Part shown: in pieces, positions 12,343 to 23,800 of the stretch
Position numbering within the stretch: position 1 is the stretch's first letter
Layout of the letters: the number at the start of each line of letters is the position of its first letter
DNA from: Sclerodactyla briareus
Taxonomy: Eukaryota > Echinodermata > Holothuroidea > Dendrochirotida > Sclerodactylidae
Direction: 5' to 3'
DNA length: 64,000 nucleotides
Assembly: GCA_026419785.1 (NCBI GenBank)
Contig: JAODTK010005876.1
Span: 62,001 to 126,000, forward strand
The notes under the pieces: model-generated
What the model saw: the letters and a program-made list of their open reading frames with translations, nothing else
Databases searched by the model: none
What the model was told of the DNA's origin: nothing
Made by a program: the position numbers and the translations under genes

Positions 12343-12665
12343 TGAATTTAGGTAGATAACGGACGAGGCGCAGCCGAGTTCGTTATAAGCTGAATTCAGA
12401 TATACACGCCCTATGAAGCGGTGTATACTGAAAGCCGGATCTGCGCGTTTAAACAGAACTTCCAAAGGCTCAGGCAAGCCTACATTCGCGTTTAAAAAGT
12501 ACTGCGATTACTTAAGACGCAGCAAATCGAGCAAGTATTTGATAGTTGTGTTACTCTGACCAGCTTACTGTTATTGCAAAAACACTGACTGTTATTGCAA
12601 AATAACAGTCAGCCACGTGATTGGGATTAGCCAATCAGAATCCTGTATTGCAATAACGGATAGCT
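12343..12665. mobile_element. Hairpin-rich MITE-like element
   Basis: Contains two clear inverted repeats. At 12343-12398 GAATTTAGGTAGATAACG pairs with CGTTATAAGCTGAATTC around a GC-rich loop that includes GACGAGGCGCAGCCGAG. At 12587-12614 CTGACTGTTATT pairs with AATAACAGTCAG almost perfectly. The right end carries CCACGTGATTGG, CCAATCAGAATCC and TTGCAATAACGG. No open frame. Structure and compactness suggest a non-autonomous DNA transposon; class unknown. Confidence 0.5.
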
Positions 12666-13089
12666 TGGGGGTGTAGAATCATGGATAAACAGGATGAATA
12701 TCTGAAGGGGGACTGATAATGTAAACTTTAGTTCACATTATCTCTCATTATTATTAGTTCTCCTTAGAAGCTCTTCACTTCCAATAGGAGATTACACTAG
12801 CCACTACACTAATACATTATACTTTTCGAATACCACAAAGTAAAGGACAACTACAGGGTGATTTTTGGAGGGGCTAATATAATAGCTGGATGAAAAATGC
12901 ATGCGTCAGTCAAACCGGAAGTTCATATTGATTTTCTGTTATGGAATTATAGTCCTTTGAAATTTGTGTATTGTGAAGCATGTGTATTGCATAAGATCGA
13001 AAGGCCCATCATGCAATAATATTTGATGTCATACTTGCACAACCCTGCAAACATTCTTTGTTTTCTATTGAAATTCAAATATTAATTTC

Positions 13090-13640
13090 ACTTTGAAAAG
13101 CATTTAGTCTATGGGAGAGGATTGCTGTAGTGGGTTGGTAGGTGTTGATGGTTACTTTTGTGGAAGACAACAGAACTTCTGCTAATGTGACTTATTCAAC
13201 AAAATGAAACAATAAAATACGAAACATAATTTCCTTAGTTGTCCATGTGTGACGTCATGCGTTATCGCGCAATTGGGATTCTCCCCAATTCCTTTGCCTA
13301 ATGACCCAAACTTTGAAGGCCAATAATTCCACATAGGAACATTGTATTGAAATGGGGTTTGGACCTATAGATAGTTTCCATTCTCCACGATATCACCTCT
13401 GTCATATCCAAGCCTGCAGTTGTCTTTTGATTATTTCCCAGCTAAATATGAATGTTAGCGCTGATTGTGCAATTAGACATTTCTTCTCTTCCAAATAGTG
13501 GCAGATGCTTATGCCTACCGAAAAATCATTTAACCAATATGATCTAGAAGTGTTTTAATAACTTTGAGCCTAAAATTGACCCAACTGGAATTATTCTCCT
13601 ACAATTGTAATTTTTAAATTTAAGACATCAGGATTTTTCA
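13090..13640 (+). repeat. Dispersed repeat shared with 30370-30700, copy 1
   Basis: Collinear blocks with the region at 30370-30700: TGTAGTGGGTTGG / TGTAGTGGGCTGG, a GTGTTGATGGTTACTTT / GTGCTGAGGGTCACTTT block, AATTCCTTTG-type block, TAGGAACATTGTATTGAAAT / CAGGAACATCATATTGAGGT, GGGGTTTGGACCT, and GCCTGCAGTTGT / TCCTGCAGTTGT. Copies are perhaps 70 percent alike by eye in the best blocks. No coding frame is shared. Confidence 0.65.
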
Positions 13641-14799
13641 AATCCTTCAGACCTTACCGACTTATCAAGTCTGTACTATGTCATATTATGAAACACATAC
13701 ATCACACAGATGAACAAACCGCTCATTCACAAGATGTGTATTGCTCTATCACGAAACAACTTGGAAAAGACCTGGGTACTAGACAGAGCTCTGAGGGGGA
13801 CTGACAGCCTTCAACTCTTCAACACTATTATAGTGTTACCAGTGTGGAAAGCATACCCATATAATGATGATTATTATATATATTATTGTTGTAATACTCG
13901 AAAGGAGCATGTCACTGAAGACTGTAAAAGCACAATTTTTCAGGGCAAATACAGGATGGCTGTAATAGAGGATATCGTTGGGAATTGTGAACTATATTTT
14001 TCGGGTCCGAACCCTATTTCAATGCAATGTTCCAGTTTGGAGCTATTATTGACCTTAAAGTTTCCTCACCCATCATGCAAGTCATGGAGAGTTCTATGGC
14101 ACAATATTGTGTGACATAGCAGTTGAACAACATCAAAAATAATATGTATTTTTCTGTTTTATTGTGTCATTTAGAAACCCAACAACCTGCAGGAGTTCTA
14201 CCAACCTATCTCTCACCAAGTAACCATTAACACCGACCAACCCATTACAGGAACCTCCGTCACAGACTTATCATTCTCCAAAGCGAAAAAAAAAATAATG
14301 CGTGAATTTCAGTAGGAAACAAAGAATATTCGCAGGATTTTGCAGTTTATATGACATCATTTATATTGTCCTTATGGATGCTCTTCACCCACTGGAGGGA
14401 CAATCGTATGAACCTTGGGTTTGGACTGACACATTTATTATTTCTTCAGCTATTTTGTTAGCTCCTCCATAATTGATATTATATAAATGTTGTAGTTATT
14501 AACACAAATAAATTCCTGGCTTACAGCGTGAACCACTTATACTTGACTGGCATAGCATTTTTTAAGTATTCCACACTGAAACCGCAGTGCTGTTGTATGC
14601 AAGGGAGAATTGATTCCAGCGTACTGTACACTGTGACTGTGATGATAATTGACGCGGGGGACTAGTGGACTTTGTCCACCCAGTCCGAGAACAAAAGTGC
14701 ATTAATTGATCAAAGCACGTCGCTAGCTCATTTGGTTCTGGTAGTGTAGCCATGAAATAAAAATGATTCTTCTGTGTCCTAGATATTAACTACAGTGCC

Positions 14800-14925
14800 A
14801 TGACAAGACTACGACACATGAAATCCTGATCTTTGGACTGACTCTCTAGAGATGACCCACTGTCGTAAAATCCGACCACGCTGGCCAGCTGAGCTACAGT
14901 GTACGAGGGAGAGCACGTGTTTGAT
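14800..14925 (-). repeat. Possible tRNA-derived SINE fragment
   Basis: On the minus strand GTAGCTCAGCTGG matches a tRNA A box, followed by degenerate sequence without a good B box. It directly borders the donor side of exon A's open frame. Too diverged to be a tRNA gene. Confidence 0.4.
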
Positions 14926-15067
14926 TGCTGATTGAGTCTTCACTAATTGGAACCAGCTGGGAGAGCTGATTGTGTGACTGCAGAATATTATTATCTGAAT
15001 TGGAAATGGTTGGGATATCATGTGCAGTCGCCATAGCATGGCTGTTAGGCCTAGTCTCCTGCTGTAC

Positions 15068-15228
15068 CTGTCTATCACTCTCCTGCCCCGCCTCATCTGC
15101 CTTGCTCAGGTAGAACCTCATATGGTCGCTGTGTTTCTCATTCAGCTTCTCCACTATGTTCAGGTTCCTCTTGCACAGAGCCTGACCGATGGGGTCAAAG
15201 AACACGAAGATCAGGTCGGCGAGGCCAC
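15068..15228 (-). CDS. Exon A: G4 exon of the dynamin-like GTPase (intact)
   Basis: Minus strand, acceptor CCTATCACAG before 15228 and donor GTACAG after 15068; 161 nt, two bases finishing a Gly codon, then 53 codons, ending in phase 0 after DRQ. It reads GLADLIFVFFDPIGQALCKR, a segment NLNIVEKLNEKHSDHMRFYL, then SKADEAGQESDRQ. SKAD occupies the G4 position (canonical [NT]KxD), which gives guanine specificity; EHD-type relatives have NKAD here. The hydrophobic strand LIFVFFDP sits where G-domain strand beta-4 lies. No frameshift. The long open frame continues past both splice sites into intron, so the exon is shorter than the open frame around it. This is the clearest exon of the gene. Confidence 0.92.
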
Positions 15229-15639
15229 CTGTGATAGGAACATGAATAGATATATACAGCATGCTGAAAAGGTAGATTTTTGATCGGACATGAACAGCAA
15301 CTGACCAGCATGTCAGATTCCTGCCCAGGGTTGCCATAGGAAGCCCTTACCTAATCCGCATGAGTGCAGTTTCCCACATGCAGCCACTTGGGTGAAGTCT
15401 TGGCTCAAGAAGATGTTGACACCAAGGTTCAAACCTTACTTACACGCCTCGTGTTATGCTTCCACTCAAAGGTGCTTCAGCTGACTAAGGAAATCCTTAG
15501 TTGGAAATTGTGGAGGCTTCAGTTTTGGGGGTGGAGGACACCGGTGAATCTCGCCCACTCTTTGCCCTGAGTACTGAGGCAGGGGTGAGAATTCCTACTC
15601 CCGGATCACTCATGTAGCACTTTTCCTACATGAGGAAGG

Positions 15640-15790
15640 AGCGGGGTGACGACATTGGGGTTTGAACCAGGGACCTCAGGCATTGCAGGTGGACACTCCA
15701 CCGTTCCTGCCACCTCACTGCATAGGTTCAAACCAGGGATATCTATCACTGCAGGTAGGCGCTCTACCAATCTGACACTTAACCACTATA
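15640..15790 (-). repeat. Two tandem tRNA-like SINE heads
   Basis: On the minus strand the right module reads CAGATTGGTAGAGCGCCTAC ... CCTGGTTTGAACC and the left reads CGGTGGAGTGTCCACCTG ... GGTCCCTGGTTCAAACC. Both carry A-box-like and B-box-like segments at tRNA spacing (about 35-40 nt apart). They are diverged from functional tRNAs (mismatched stems), so they are read as heads of a tRNA-derived SINE; the body may continue to about 15364. Confidence 0.6.
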
Positions 15791-16279
15791 GAATGGTTAG
15801 ACGTCAACTAGTATCAGAGATTTGTATTATGATCTTCTTTGTCATTCAGGTGAAACCGCATTCCTTATATCAATCCTCCCAATGGACCATATAAACTATT
15901 CTGGAGGGTAGTGCCCTATTTTTTCTGGCATAGCAATAGTACAGTACCTGGGTGGTATAGTAGTATCCAGTGTCCATGGCAGGTTTCTGGTTCAGCTTTA
16001 CAACCTGCCTGCCAAGAGGTGGCAGTTTCACAGTCAAACACCACATTGCAACTTTGCCAGCAACAGAAGGGTGGCAGAATAGGCATGTGGCCTAAAACAG
16101 CCTTTCTCAAACAACATAACTTTCTTTAAAATAATACTGAACTATCAGTACCAGATTTGAGTGACTACATCATTCAATGTAGGAAGACGATATCAATCTC
16201 CAACACACACCCCATAACACTGCATGGCCTTCCCATGCGATGGACTCAAGTGAATCTCCAACTGACTATATACCAGGGA

Positions 16280-16405
16280 TGTTGTCGAGGCTAGCCTCGG
16301 CCTCGGATTTGCCCGGCTCAGCCTCGTCTTGGCCTCGAGGCCGCCATACATACAGTGCACTTACTGAAGAAATGTGCTCGGCCTTGGCCTGGCCTCGACT
16401 ACACC
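16280..16405. repeat. GCCTCG-rich low-complexity patch
   Basis: Many near-repeats of GCCTCG / CGAGGC in both orientations (GTCGAGGCTAGCCTCGGCCTC, TTGGCCTCGAGGCCGCC, GCCTGGCCTCGAC). Self-complementary and CpG-rich compared with its surroundings. Confidence 0.7.
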
Positions 16406-17356
16406 CCTACTATATGCTGATGACCCACCTACTGACACACCTATAAACTGAGCTATACAATTTTAGTTACTGATGCACCCCTGGGTCATGGGTAACACTG
16501 AATATGACACACCTATGACACACCCTTCCCAGTGAGGGTGCGTCATACAATTGACGAGTGCATAATTGACACTTCAGCACATGTATGTTTTGTAGTTTAT
16601 ATTCAAAGCCCAATGGTCATGTGGAGCCGACTTGACTTTCGGTACTTTGTTTGAATACAGTACAACAGTCAAATCCCCACAACAAATGTCAGGTGATTTG
16701 AGTGCACCGACAAGGCACAATCAGCAATTGCCAAATTCCTCCTAGTGACAACTAAGGGAAAACTACTATATCCCCTATTATACAAAGACAATGTAAATGA
16801 GTACTTCTGAAAACCCTATAATGAACAAACTATAGATGGACCGGAATAAAAACTTAAAAAACAAAATTGTTCACAAGATATTATTAGATCACTCATTTCT
16901 ATGTGAACACCTTAATTACCATCTTCCTATAATATCAAGACGCAAAATTGCAGCATTCACTGTGTGGAGTGTTAATGCCGCTCTTTAATTGTTCCCCTCA
17001 CGGCTTCCCAAATTCTCGAAAGTAAATTGAAATAACACTGCAAGGCAACATGCTTGAATCATCAAATTCGTGCAGGATTTTTGATGCGTCTCCTTCTCAT
17101 GTGTGCTAGGTATAATAGGACTCTGTCACAAGACCATTCAGCTCTAACGAGTTCCCCCCTTCCCACTTGTGTGATATAGTACTGTATATACCATATTATG
17201 TACTATAGGATAGGTCCTGCCCTACCACTCCACTTGCATACACAGCAGAAACCTAGGTAACACAATCCAACCTCTGTTAATTAGACAAGACTCTCTAATT
17301 AGTATGAGAAATGAGAGCCCCATGGAACCAACCAATGTCCTTCATCAGCAGCAGGA

Positions 17357-17371
17357 GGGGGGGGGGGGGGG
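17357..17371 (+). repeat. Poly-G tract, 15 bases
   Basis: Uninterrupted G run in an intron of the GTPase gene. Confidence 0.9.
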
Positions 17372-19422
17372 CTCCTACCCAAACATTTAAAGCAGCAAAC
17401 AGTTCAAACAGCATGTTGGGCTGTGGAAGACTGGCGACTGTCTATTACACCAGCTGTGTGACTCAAACAAAGACCATTTTTGACTCAAACAAAGGCCATT
17501 GAAGATATCCATTAATTAATTAGTGTGTGAAGTAGATATGAAGTACTGCTTTAGGTGGAATTTTTGGGCAGATAGGCCGATCCTAATTATTGTTCACTTC
17601 TACGTATCAACAATCTATTTTACGCTCAGTATGACTTGCATTGTGAGGAAGCAACCACAGTTTTTCAATGTAATGATCAAAGGCTGACTGTATCTTGAAA
17701 CAAAGAACAGCATTGCATATTATTTCTTCCTCGGTGAATATAGCAAGTAGGGCAACAAAGGAATGGTTAATTAAACAAATAGGGTAATGAGAGTAGTTCC
17801 TAGTATTATAGGAGTAGTACCATGTATTATAAGAGTAGTTCAGTGTATAAAAAGCAGAAAATATATTACAAATGATCTGTGATAATGTTTTAGTATGGGG
17901 ATTTTTTTTCTTCCTAAAAATAATTATTACATTCATATTCAAATTCTGAGGGAACTCCTCCAATATCTTATCATTATTATGTTCAAATGAGATGGTATGT
18001 TCAAGGTTAGGCTACAGGTAGTTACAGCCATTCCACTAATGCAACTGATCCATCCTGACCCAATTACATTATCAATGTGAATGGTATCACAGGTCATATT
18101 GGTAGGTTTTTATTGTCTAGTATACGCCATTTTATATCTCGTTGTAAAACTACTCCATGGGAAAGTAACTTCCCCTTACTTTTCCTTATGGGCTCATGTC
18201 TGAGTTATCTATCCTCATTCTGTATGTGTCAGAGGTTGTTACCTTACATGCAACAGTGCCAAACACAGTCCATTATATTCGAAATATTATTTTTCTTCAT
18301 ATATATACATACATCCACCAGATTTTTTTATTAATAACTTCTTTTTTGGTTCTATCGCTAAAGTGCAATTGTTCCCCCAGATCCTGGTTTGCTATTAGAT
18401 TTGCCATGGAAGTCTCCCTATATTCCCATCGCCCTACACAAAACACAATGTCATATTGTCTTCTATGAAAATCTATAGATTTGGCATTCTAGGTCAAGCC
18501 TACTCTCTGATCCAGTGATTAACCTCCCAAGCCCCTAATGTCCAGTAAGCCAAGCCAGAGGGTGAAGGTCAGTTCATACCCTGGCCATGGTCACATTTGA
18601 TTGATCAACAGCCCCAAGGGCACCCCCTCCCCCCCACTAGCTCAGTCAATAGTTCAAGGCCAGCTTAGAACAAAAGAGAAAGGTGAGGGTCTGATTGGTC
18701 ATATCCCCTAACCTTCTGCCCTGGATATTCACTGTCAATCAATTACCCAGGAAGGTTGGGTGGGGGAGGAGCCTAGCAACTGCCACATGACAGGTAGTAC
18801 ACCCAGATGGGTCAGAGTTCAAGGTCATTTTGTGATTCTAAAAAAAAATCCCACTGGAAGCTGGTTTCCATGTGGATGCTTCCATGGAAACCAGATTACA
18901 GTGGGTAGGTCCATAAAGGACAAGTTGTCACAAAGGAATCACTGTGGATTTGTGTTTATTGTTACCCTCTTGGAAGAAAGGAAAGGCTGGGAGTAATCAA
19001 TCAGGTAGTGAAGGAAATGTCTATCACTAAATTTTAGGTAAAACTTTGTGATTGTTGTGATGCATAATAAATCTTGCAACAAAGATAGTGAAAAAATCAG
19101 GGGAGAGTATGTATGGGAGGAGAGGAATGAAGGGGGTGGGACATTACCCCTTTTGAGGGAGGGGGGGGCAAGGCATTCGGTAGGCTTAGGGTCATTTTTT
19201 TTTAGCAACTCTGTCGCAATAGTGATATTCACTTGGGTACAATAAATCTTGTGAAGATAGGCAACGTTTTCAAAGTTAGGGCAGTCCTTCACTTAGTTTT
19301 TTCTTAATCATAGCCAAATCTTGGCTGTACTAGGGATAGATTTGGAATTTCCAGTTATTTATTGTAATCCAAACCTATCACACAAGACAAGGTTGAAATT
19401 CCAGTTGCCCGACAGACTAATT

Positions 19423-20190
19423 ATATCCCGCACACTGTTTGAAAAAGTGTTCCGGGATATTATGGTGTTGGCCGTGCGCCCGCCGTCCCCGCCGCCGGAA
19501 ACTTTAGGCGTTAGCGCTCTCATTCTTTAACACTTTATCCGAGTGACCAAAACTGGTACAACAGGTCAGTATGAGTAAACTCCGGATAAGTTGAAAATGG
19601 GCTATAGAGTATATTTGGTGCCCTCTGATTTGCAGGTTTTCGCAAAATTTTAAAGTTGTGTGATTTACGCGAAACGTGGGGTTGAGGGTAGTTGTTGGAG
19701 CCGAAAAACATGGTCACAATTTCAAGGTCACCGAGGTCAAGTTTGCATTTTTTTTGGCCGGTAGCCTAATTATAGCAGAAGGTATGTGATATTTCAAAAC
19801 TTCATTGGATTTTCATGAAACTTGGTGATAGGGCAAACTATTCAGTGCGTTGAATTTCCTAAGTGGCCGAGGTCAACGATGGGTCATCTTGCATAACTAA
19901 TTTGCATAATAGTCGGCCAATTATGCAATAAGGCAAATTTATAAAACTTCGTGGCCATTCTCACGCAACTTGTTGAGTAGGACCTTCTAAACAGTCCCGA
20001 GAAATTTATTCAATTGCTGAAATCACGGAAGGTCATTATGTGTGGTTAATTTACATATTAGTTAGCATACTTAGAATACTTAAGCAATATTTTCTCAACT
20101 TTTAGGGGATTTTGACGAAATACCAGTCATGATAAATTTATTCAATAGCACCCAAGATCCACTGAGGGTAAATTTGTGGGACTAAAGTTG
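19423..20190 (+). repeat. Hairpin-ended dispersed element, copy 1
   Basis: Begins with ATATCCCGCACACTG, a short loop, and AGTGTTCCGGGATAT, an imperfect terminal hairpin, then TATGGTGTTGG, a CCGCCG-rich block, GGAAACTTTAGGCGTTAGCG, and later AAACTTGGTGATAGGGC- and GGTCA-type motifs. The same order is seen at 26810, 45243, 52985 and (reversed) 63298. It grades into the tandem array on the right. Confidence 0.7.
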
Positions 20191-22460
20191 CATATTAGTT
20201 GTCTGATCAGTCAAAATGATGAGTTTAATACTTTTTTCGGCAATAACATTGGACATGTTAATTGGAATGCAATAGGCTTCTAGAGTGGATGCATCACATG
20301 TAGTGTAAAACAATTTTATAAAAACCGCCATGTCATTGAAGTCATAAAGGTCACTAGGGGTCAAAACACATGCTTTAGTACTTCGGCAATAGCACTAGGG
20401 GTGTTCATCAGAATGCAATGCTCCTAGGAGTGGAGGTATAACGGAGAGTAACAATTTCATAAAAACTGTCATATCATTAAAGGTCATTCGGGGTCACTAA
20501 GGGGCAAAAAACGTTTTTTCGGGCTATAATCGGAGAATTGAATATTGCGAAGGATGGATGGTTAACCATTGTAATTTGTTGACCTCCATGGGTGTGACAT
20601 TGACCTGAATTTGACTCTGTAGGGTGGTCATGTGGTTAAGTCGATCATTGAATAAATGTGGCCCCATATTTAAGGAGTTACGGGCAAAAAAAGTAGAAAC
20701 TGGTTATTTTTGGATATTGATAGAGCTTTGTGTGCTTTATGGAGGGAAACAACTCCCGCTTCGAGCGGACACTTCCTTTGGTAGTTACAAGGGGTCAAAG
20801 TCAATTGTATACCTTTTTCGCAAAACATTGGACATGTTCATGAATGCATCTGCGTCTAGGAGTGGATGCATTCCATGGAGTGTAACAATTTTCCATAAAA
20901 AACGCCATGTCATTGAAGGTCATTAAAGGTCACTTATTGGTCAAAAACTGATTTTAAGTACTTTTCGGCAATGCACTGGGTGTGTTCATCAGATGCCCCC
21001 AAAATGCTCTAGGAGTGGATGTATCCATGGAGAGTAACAATTCTCATAAAAACTGTCATATCATGAAAGGTCCTTTTGGGTCAATTAGGGTCAAAAACTG
21101 TTTTTTGGCTTATAAGCGGGAGAAGTGAATATAGCGAAGGTGGATGGTGCACCATTGTGATACATTCGTTGACCTGAATTGTGTGTGACCTCTGACCGGA
21201 ATTTGACCTCTGTCGGGTGGGCATGTGGGTGAAGGGCGATCTTGATAAATGTGCATATTTAAGGAGTTACGGGCAAAAAATTAGAACTGGTTATTTTTGG
21301 ATAGATAGAGGCTTGTGGGCTTTATTGGAGGAAACAACCCCTCTTTCGATCGGTACACGTACTACTTTTGGTCGTTACAAGTGGTCAAAGATTCAATTTG
21401 ATACCTTTTTCGGCAATAAACATGGGACATGTTCATTGGAATGCAATAGCTTCTAGGAGTGGATCATCACATGGAGTGGTACCAATTTTCATAACAACCT
21501 ACCGCCATTCATTGAAGGTCATAAAGTCACTTATGGGTTCAAAAACTGATTTTAATTACTTTTTTCGGCACTAGAACTGGTTGTGTTCATCAGAATGCAA
21601 ATGCGCCTGAGGAGTGGATGTAATCACATGGAGCTAAACAATTCCATAAAAACTGTCAAGTCATAAAGGTCATTTGGGTCACTTTAGGGGTCAAAAACTT
21701 TTTTTGGCTATAATCGGAGACTTTAATATCTGCGAAGGCGGGATGGATCAAACATTGTATATAATTGTTTGACCTGCATGTGTGTGACCATTGACCTGAA
21801 ATTTGAACGCTGTCGAGTGGTCATGTGGGTTAAGGTCGAATCTTAATAAATGTGCTTGATTTGAGAGTTTACGGGCAATTAAAAATAGAAACTACTGGTT
21901 TTTTTTGGATATGTTGCTTGAGCTTTGTGTGCTTATGGAGAGAAACACGGCCCGCTTCGATCGAACATTTACTTTGGTAGTTACAAGGGGTCAAAGTTCA
22001 ATTTCTATAACTTTTTCGCAATAACATTGAACATATTAATTGAATGCACTCTGCTTCTAGGGTGGGATGCATCACATGGAAGGTAAAAATTTTCATAAAG
22101 CCGCCATGTCATTGGAGTTCATTAAAGTCACTTAGGGGTCAAAAAACTGATTTTAGTACTTTTTCGGCAGAGCCTGGGTGTGTTCATCAGAAGCAAATGC
22201 TCTCTAGAGTGTATGTTCACATGGAGAGTCCACACTTTCATAAAAACTGCCATATCATTAAAGTTCATTCGATTCAATTAGGTGTCAAAAACCTGTTTTT
22301 TTGCGATAACGGAGAATTGAATATCTGCTAAGGCCCCTTTGTCAATGGGTTCACATTGTGGTATGATTGTTGACCTGCATTGTGTGACTCGACCTGAATT
22401 TACCTCTGTCGGGTTGTCAAGTGGTTAAAGGTCGAATTTTTAATAAATGTGCTATTTAGG
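20190..22460 (+). repeat. Tandem array, about 595-bp period, four copies, nested subrepeats
   Basis: Landmarks recur at near-constant spacing. The block around GACATGTT..ATTGGAATGCAATAG..CTAG.AGTGGAT lies at about 20250, 20832, 21425 and 22029. The block GGCTATAATCGGAGAATTGAAT lies at about 20525, 21105, 21710 and 22305. The block GTGGTTAAGTCGA..AATAAATGTG lies at about 20630, 21225, 21828 and 22428. Within each unit the motif CGGCAATA, then GTTCATCAGAATGCAA, then CATAAAAACTGTCATATCATTAAAGGTCATT is itself a duplicated subunit. Copies differ mainly by one-base gaps. It lies wholly in an intron; open frames inside it are by-products. Confidence 0.88.
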
Positions 22461-23086
22461 GACGCACCTGTCCGGGGCGGCTGTAGGGGTGCCTCATCAA
22501 TTAACAAGTGCCTTATGGAATGACCCATTTACCGTCCACGTTGTCGCTTCAAATCTATAAATTTCTTTTTCCACGAATATTGTCCGGTTTCATGTTCACC
22601 CAAATGTCTGGAATAAGAGATGCGGGGACATATACGTCCGTTGGTTTAACCCCCCCATTTTCTAGTTTCTGGTTGTTTTTAACTGTATTGACCAGGATTT
22701 CTCAGTCTGGATGGAGGTCGTTTTTTTTTTGTTAATTACTTAGAATCATTTTGCCTGAATAATGAACGCATTATTAGAGAGGCCATGACAAGAAACACAA
22801 ATGGATGGTTTGACGAATGCATGTCTAAATTTCTCACTTACTTGGTAGGGCATTAGTTACTAATTGATATAGGCACACATGTACTAATGTCCCTCCCATG
22901 TACCCTTCACATCGGGAGGAGGAGGGCAATCCCCAGATAATATCCTGCTCAAGGGTACAACATGCGACTCCGGCCAACACCCACTGGTTATACAAGCTCG
23001 ACATATAACCAAATTCAGGCACGCTGATAAAACTCAAATTTCAAGCGTTTATCTAATCTAAATAGCGTTCACAAGAAACAGCACAC

Positions 23087-23229
23087 CAAGCCAGAGATTG
23101 CCTGGGTCGACGATCGAAGGGGTCACTTCATGTCGCATCAACGCGGCAAGGGGTGTCCCCGAAGGTTACCAGGCCTGAACTTCTTCTGCTTCGATGTGCT
23201 ATCCCTCCGGTTTCAGGTATGTCACAACA
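23087..23229 (-). CDS. Exon H: G3 (DTP) exon, disrupted by multiple small indels
   Basis: Minus strand, acceptor TGTTCTAAG before 23229 and donor GTGTGC after 23087, ending CTTG| so that G|GT joins exon A as Gly. Read in successive shifted frames it contains VVTYLK, TSKQKKF, LVTFGDTP (G3, nucleotide-sensing Asp), DMK, PFD, QAI and WLG in the order expected for the family. No single frame is open across it: at least five one-base shifts in 143 nt are needed, and the position after DTP reads Cys-like where Gly is expected. The density of indels with retained residues points to sequence error or very recent decay. It is included as coding because the border phases fit the neighbours. Confidence 0.7.
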
Positions 23230-23375
23230 CTTAGAACAATGAACGAATAGAAAATACTGAATAACATAAAATACTGAAAGAATAAAAATACTGAAAAACA
23301 TAGGGGTGTATATCAGGACGGGAAGAAATACTATATCAATACCATAGATCACAGGTGATCACATCTACCCAGTTT

Positions 23376-23800
23376 GTGGAAATCCAAAATCACCTATAAC
23401 AAATTGGTTTGGGTAATAGGGGGTTTGCTTGTGGGCAGCTCATACCGCAGAGAATTGTCACCCTTGGAGCTATCGTTTGATTTTTCTTTTCCTCATCTCT
23501 TATCTTACAGGAGCTATTATATGATGGAAGTCAATCAAATTCATGAACATCAAAACATCTACCAAGTTTTTGTAGAATCCAACAACTTTCAAAAATTGCT
23601 AAATTATGCAATTAGACACATTAACTGACCGCCAGGGACCCCACATTAAATGACCTTAATGACCTCCAGGGACCCGCGCTTCACTTTCAATTTCTTTTCA
23701 AATTCTCGGGAACCATGGTAGACCACATCCACCAAGTTTCGTGAAAATCCTACGAAACTTGACAAATTCGCTAAATTCTGCAAATTAGACCACTAAATGT
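23376..23800 (-). repeat. Fragment of the hairpin-ended element, reversed
   Basis: Carries CCACCAAGTTTCGTGAAAATCC, GACCTCCAGGGACCC and ATGACCTTAATGACC blocks in the orientation opposite to copies 1 to 4. Termini are not found. Confidence 0.5.

Larger units (their letters stand above)
8248..15067 (-). other. Intron(s) between exons C and A; one expected exon not found
   Basis: Exon A ends with DRQ and exon C starts with SRCTNQIEEVC. In the family a stretch of roughly 34 residues lies between them, so about 100 nt of coding sequence should be here. I did not find it on the minus strand, allowing for small indels. The interval contains two repeat copies, a hairpin-rich element (12343-12665), a dispersed repeat (13090-13640), and AT-rich DNA. 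Open frames at 9730-10146 and 13710-14114 plus show no family. Confidence 0.5.
15229..23086 (-). other. Intron between exons A and H
   Basis: A 7.9-kb intron made largely of repeats: SINE heads (15640-15790), a GCCTCG-rich patch (16280-16405), one hairpin-ended dispersed element (from 19423) running into the 595-bp tandem array (20190-22460). No exon recognised. Open frames at 17607-17963 minus and 18939-19292 minus show no family. Confidence 0.55.

Noticed and set aside
13710..14114. 134-codon plus open frame
   Set aside because: No family recognised and no supporting context; lies in an intron on the opposite strand.
14894..15337. Reading the whole 147-codon minus frame as a protein
   Set aside because: Only 15068-15228 is exon. 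Both ends cross good splice sites, and the residues outside them no longer match the family.
15640..15790. Functional tRNA genes
   Set aside because: A and B boxes are present but the stems do not pair properly and two heads lie in tandem; SINE heads fit better.
17607..17963. 118-codon minus open frame with Tyr/Asn-rich repeats (NTWYYSYNTRNYS)
   Set aside because: The repeat comes from a short AT-rich tandem (GTATTATAGGAGTAGT-like); low complexity rather than a protein.
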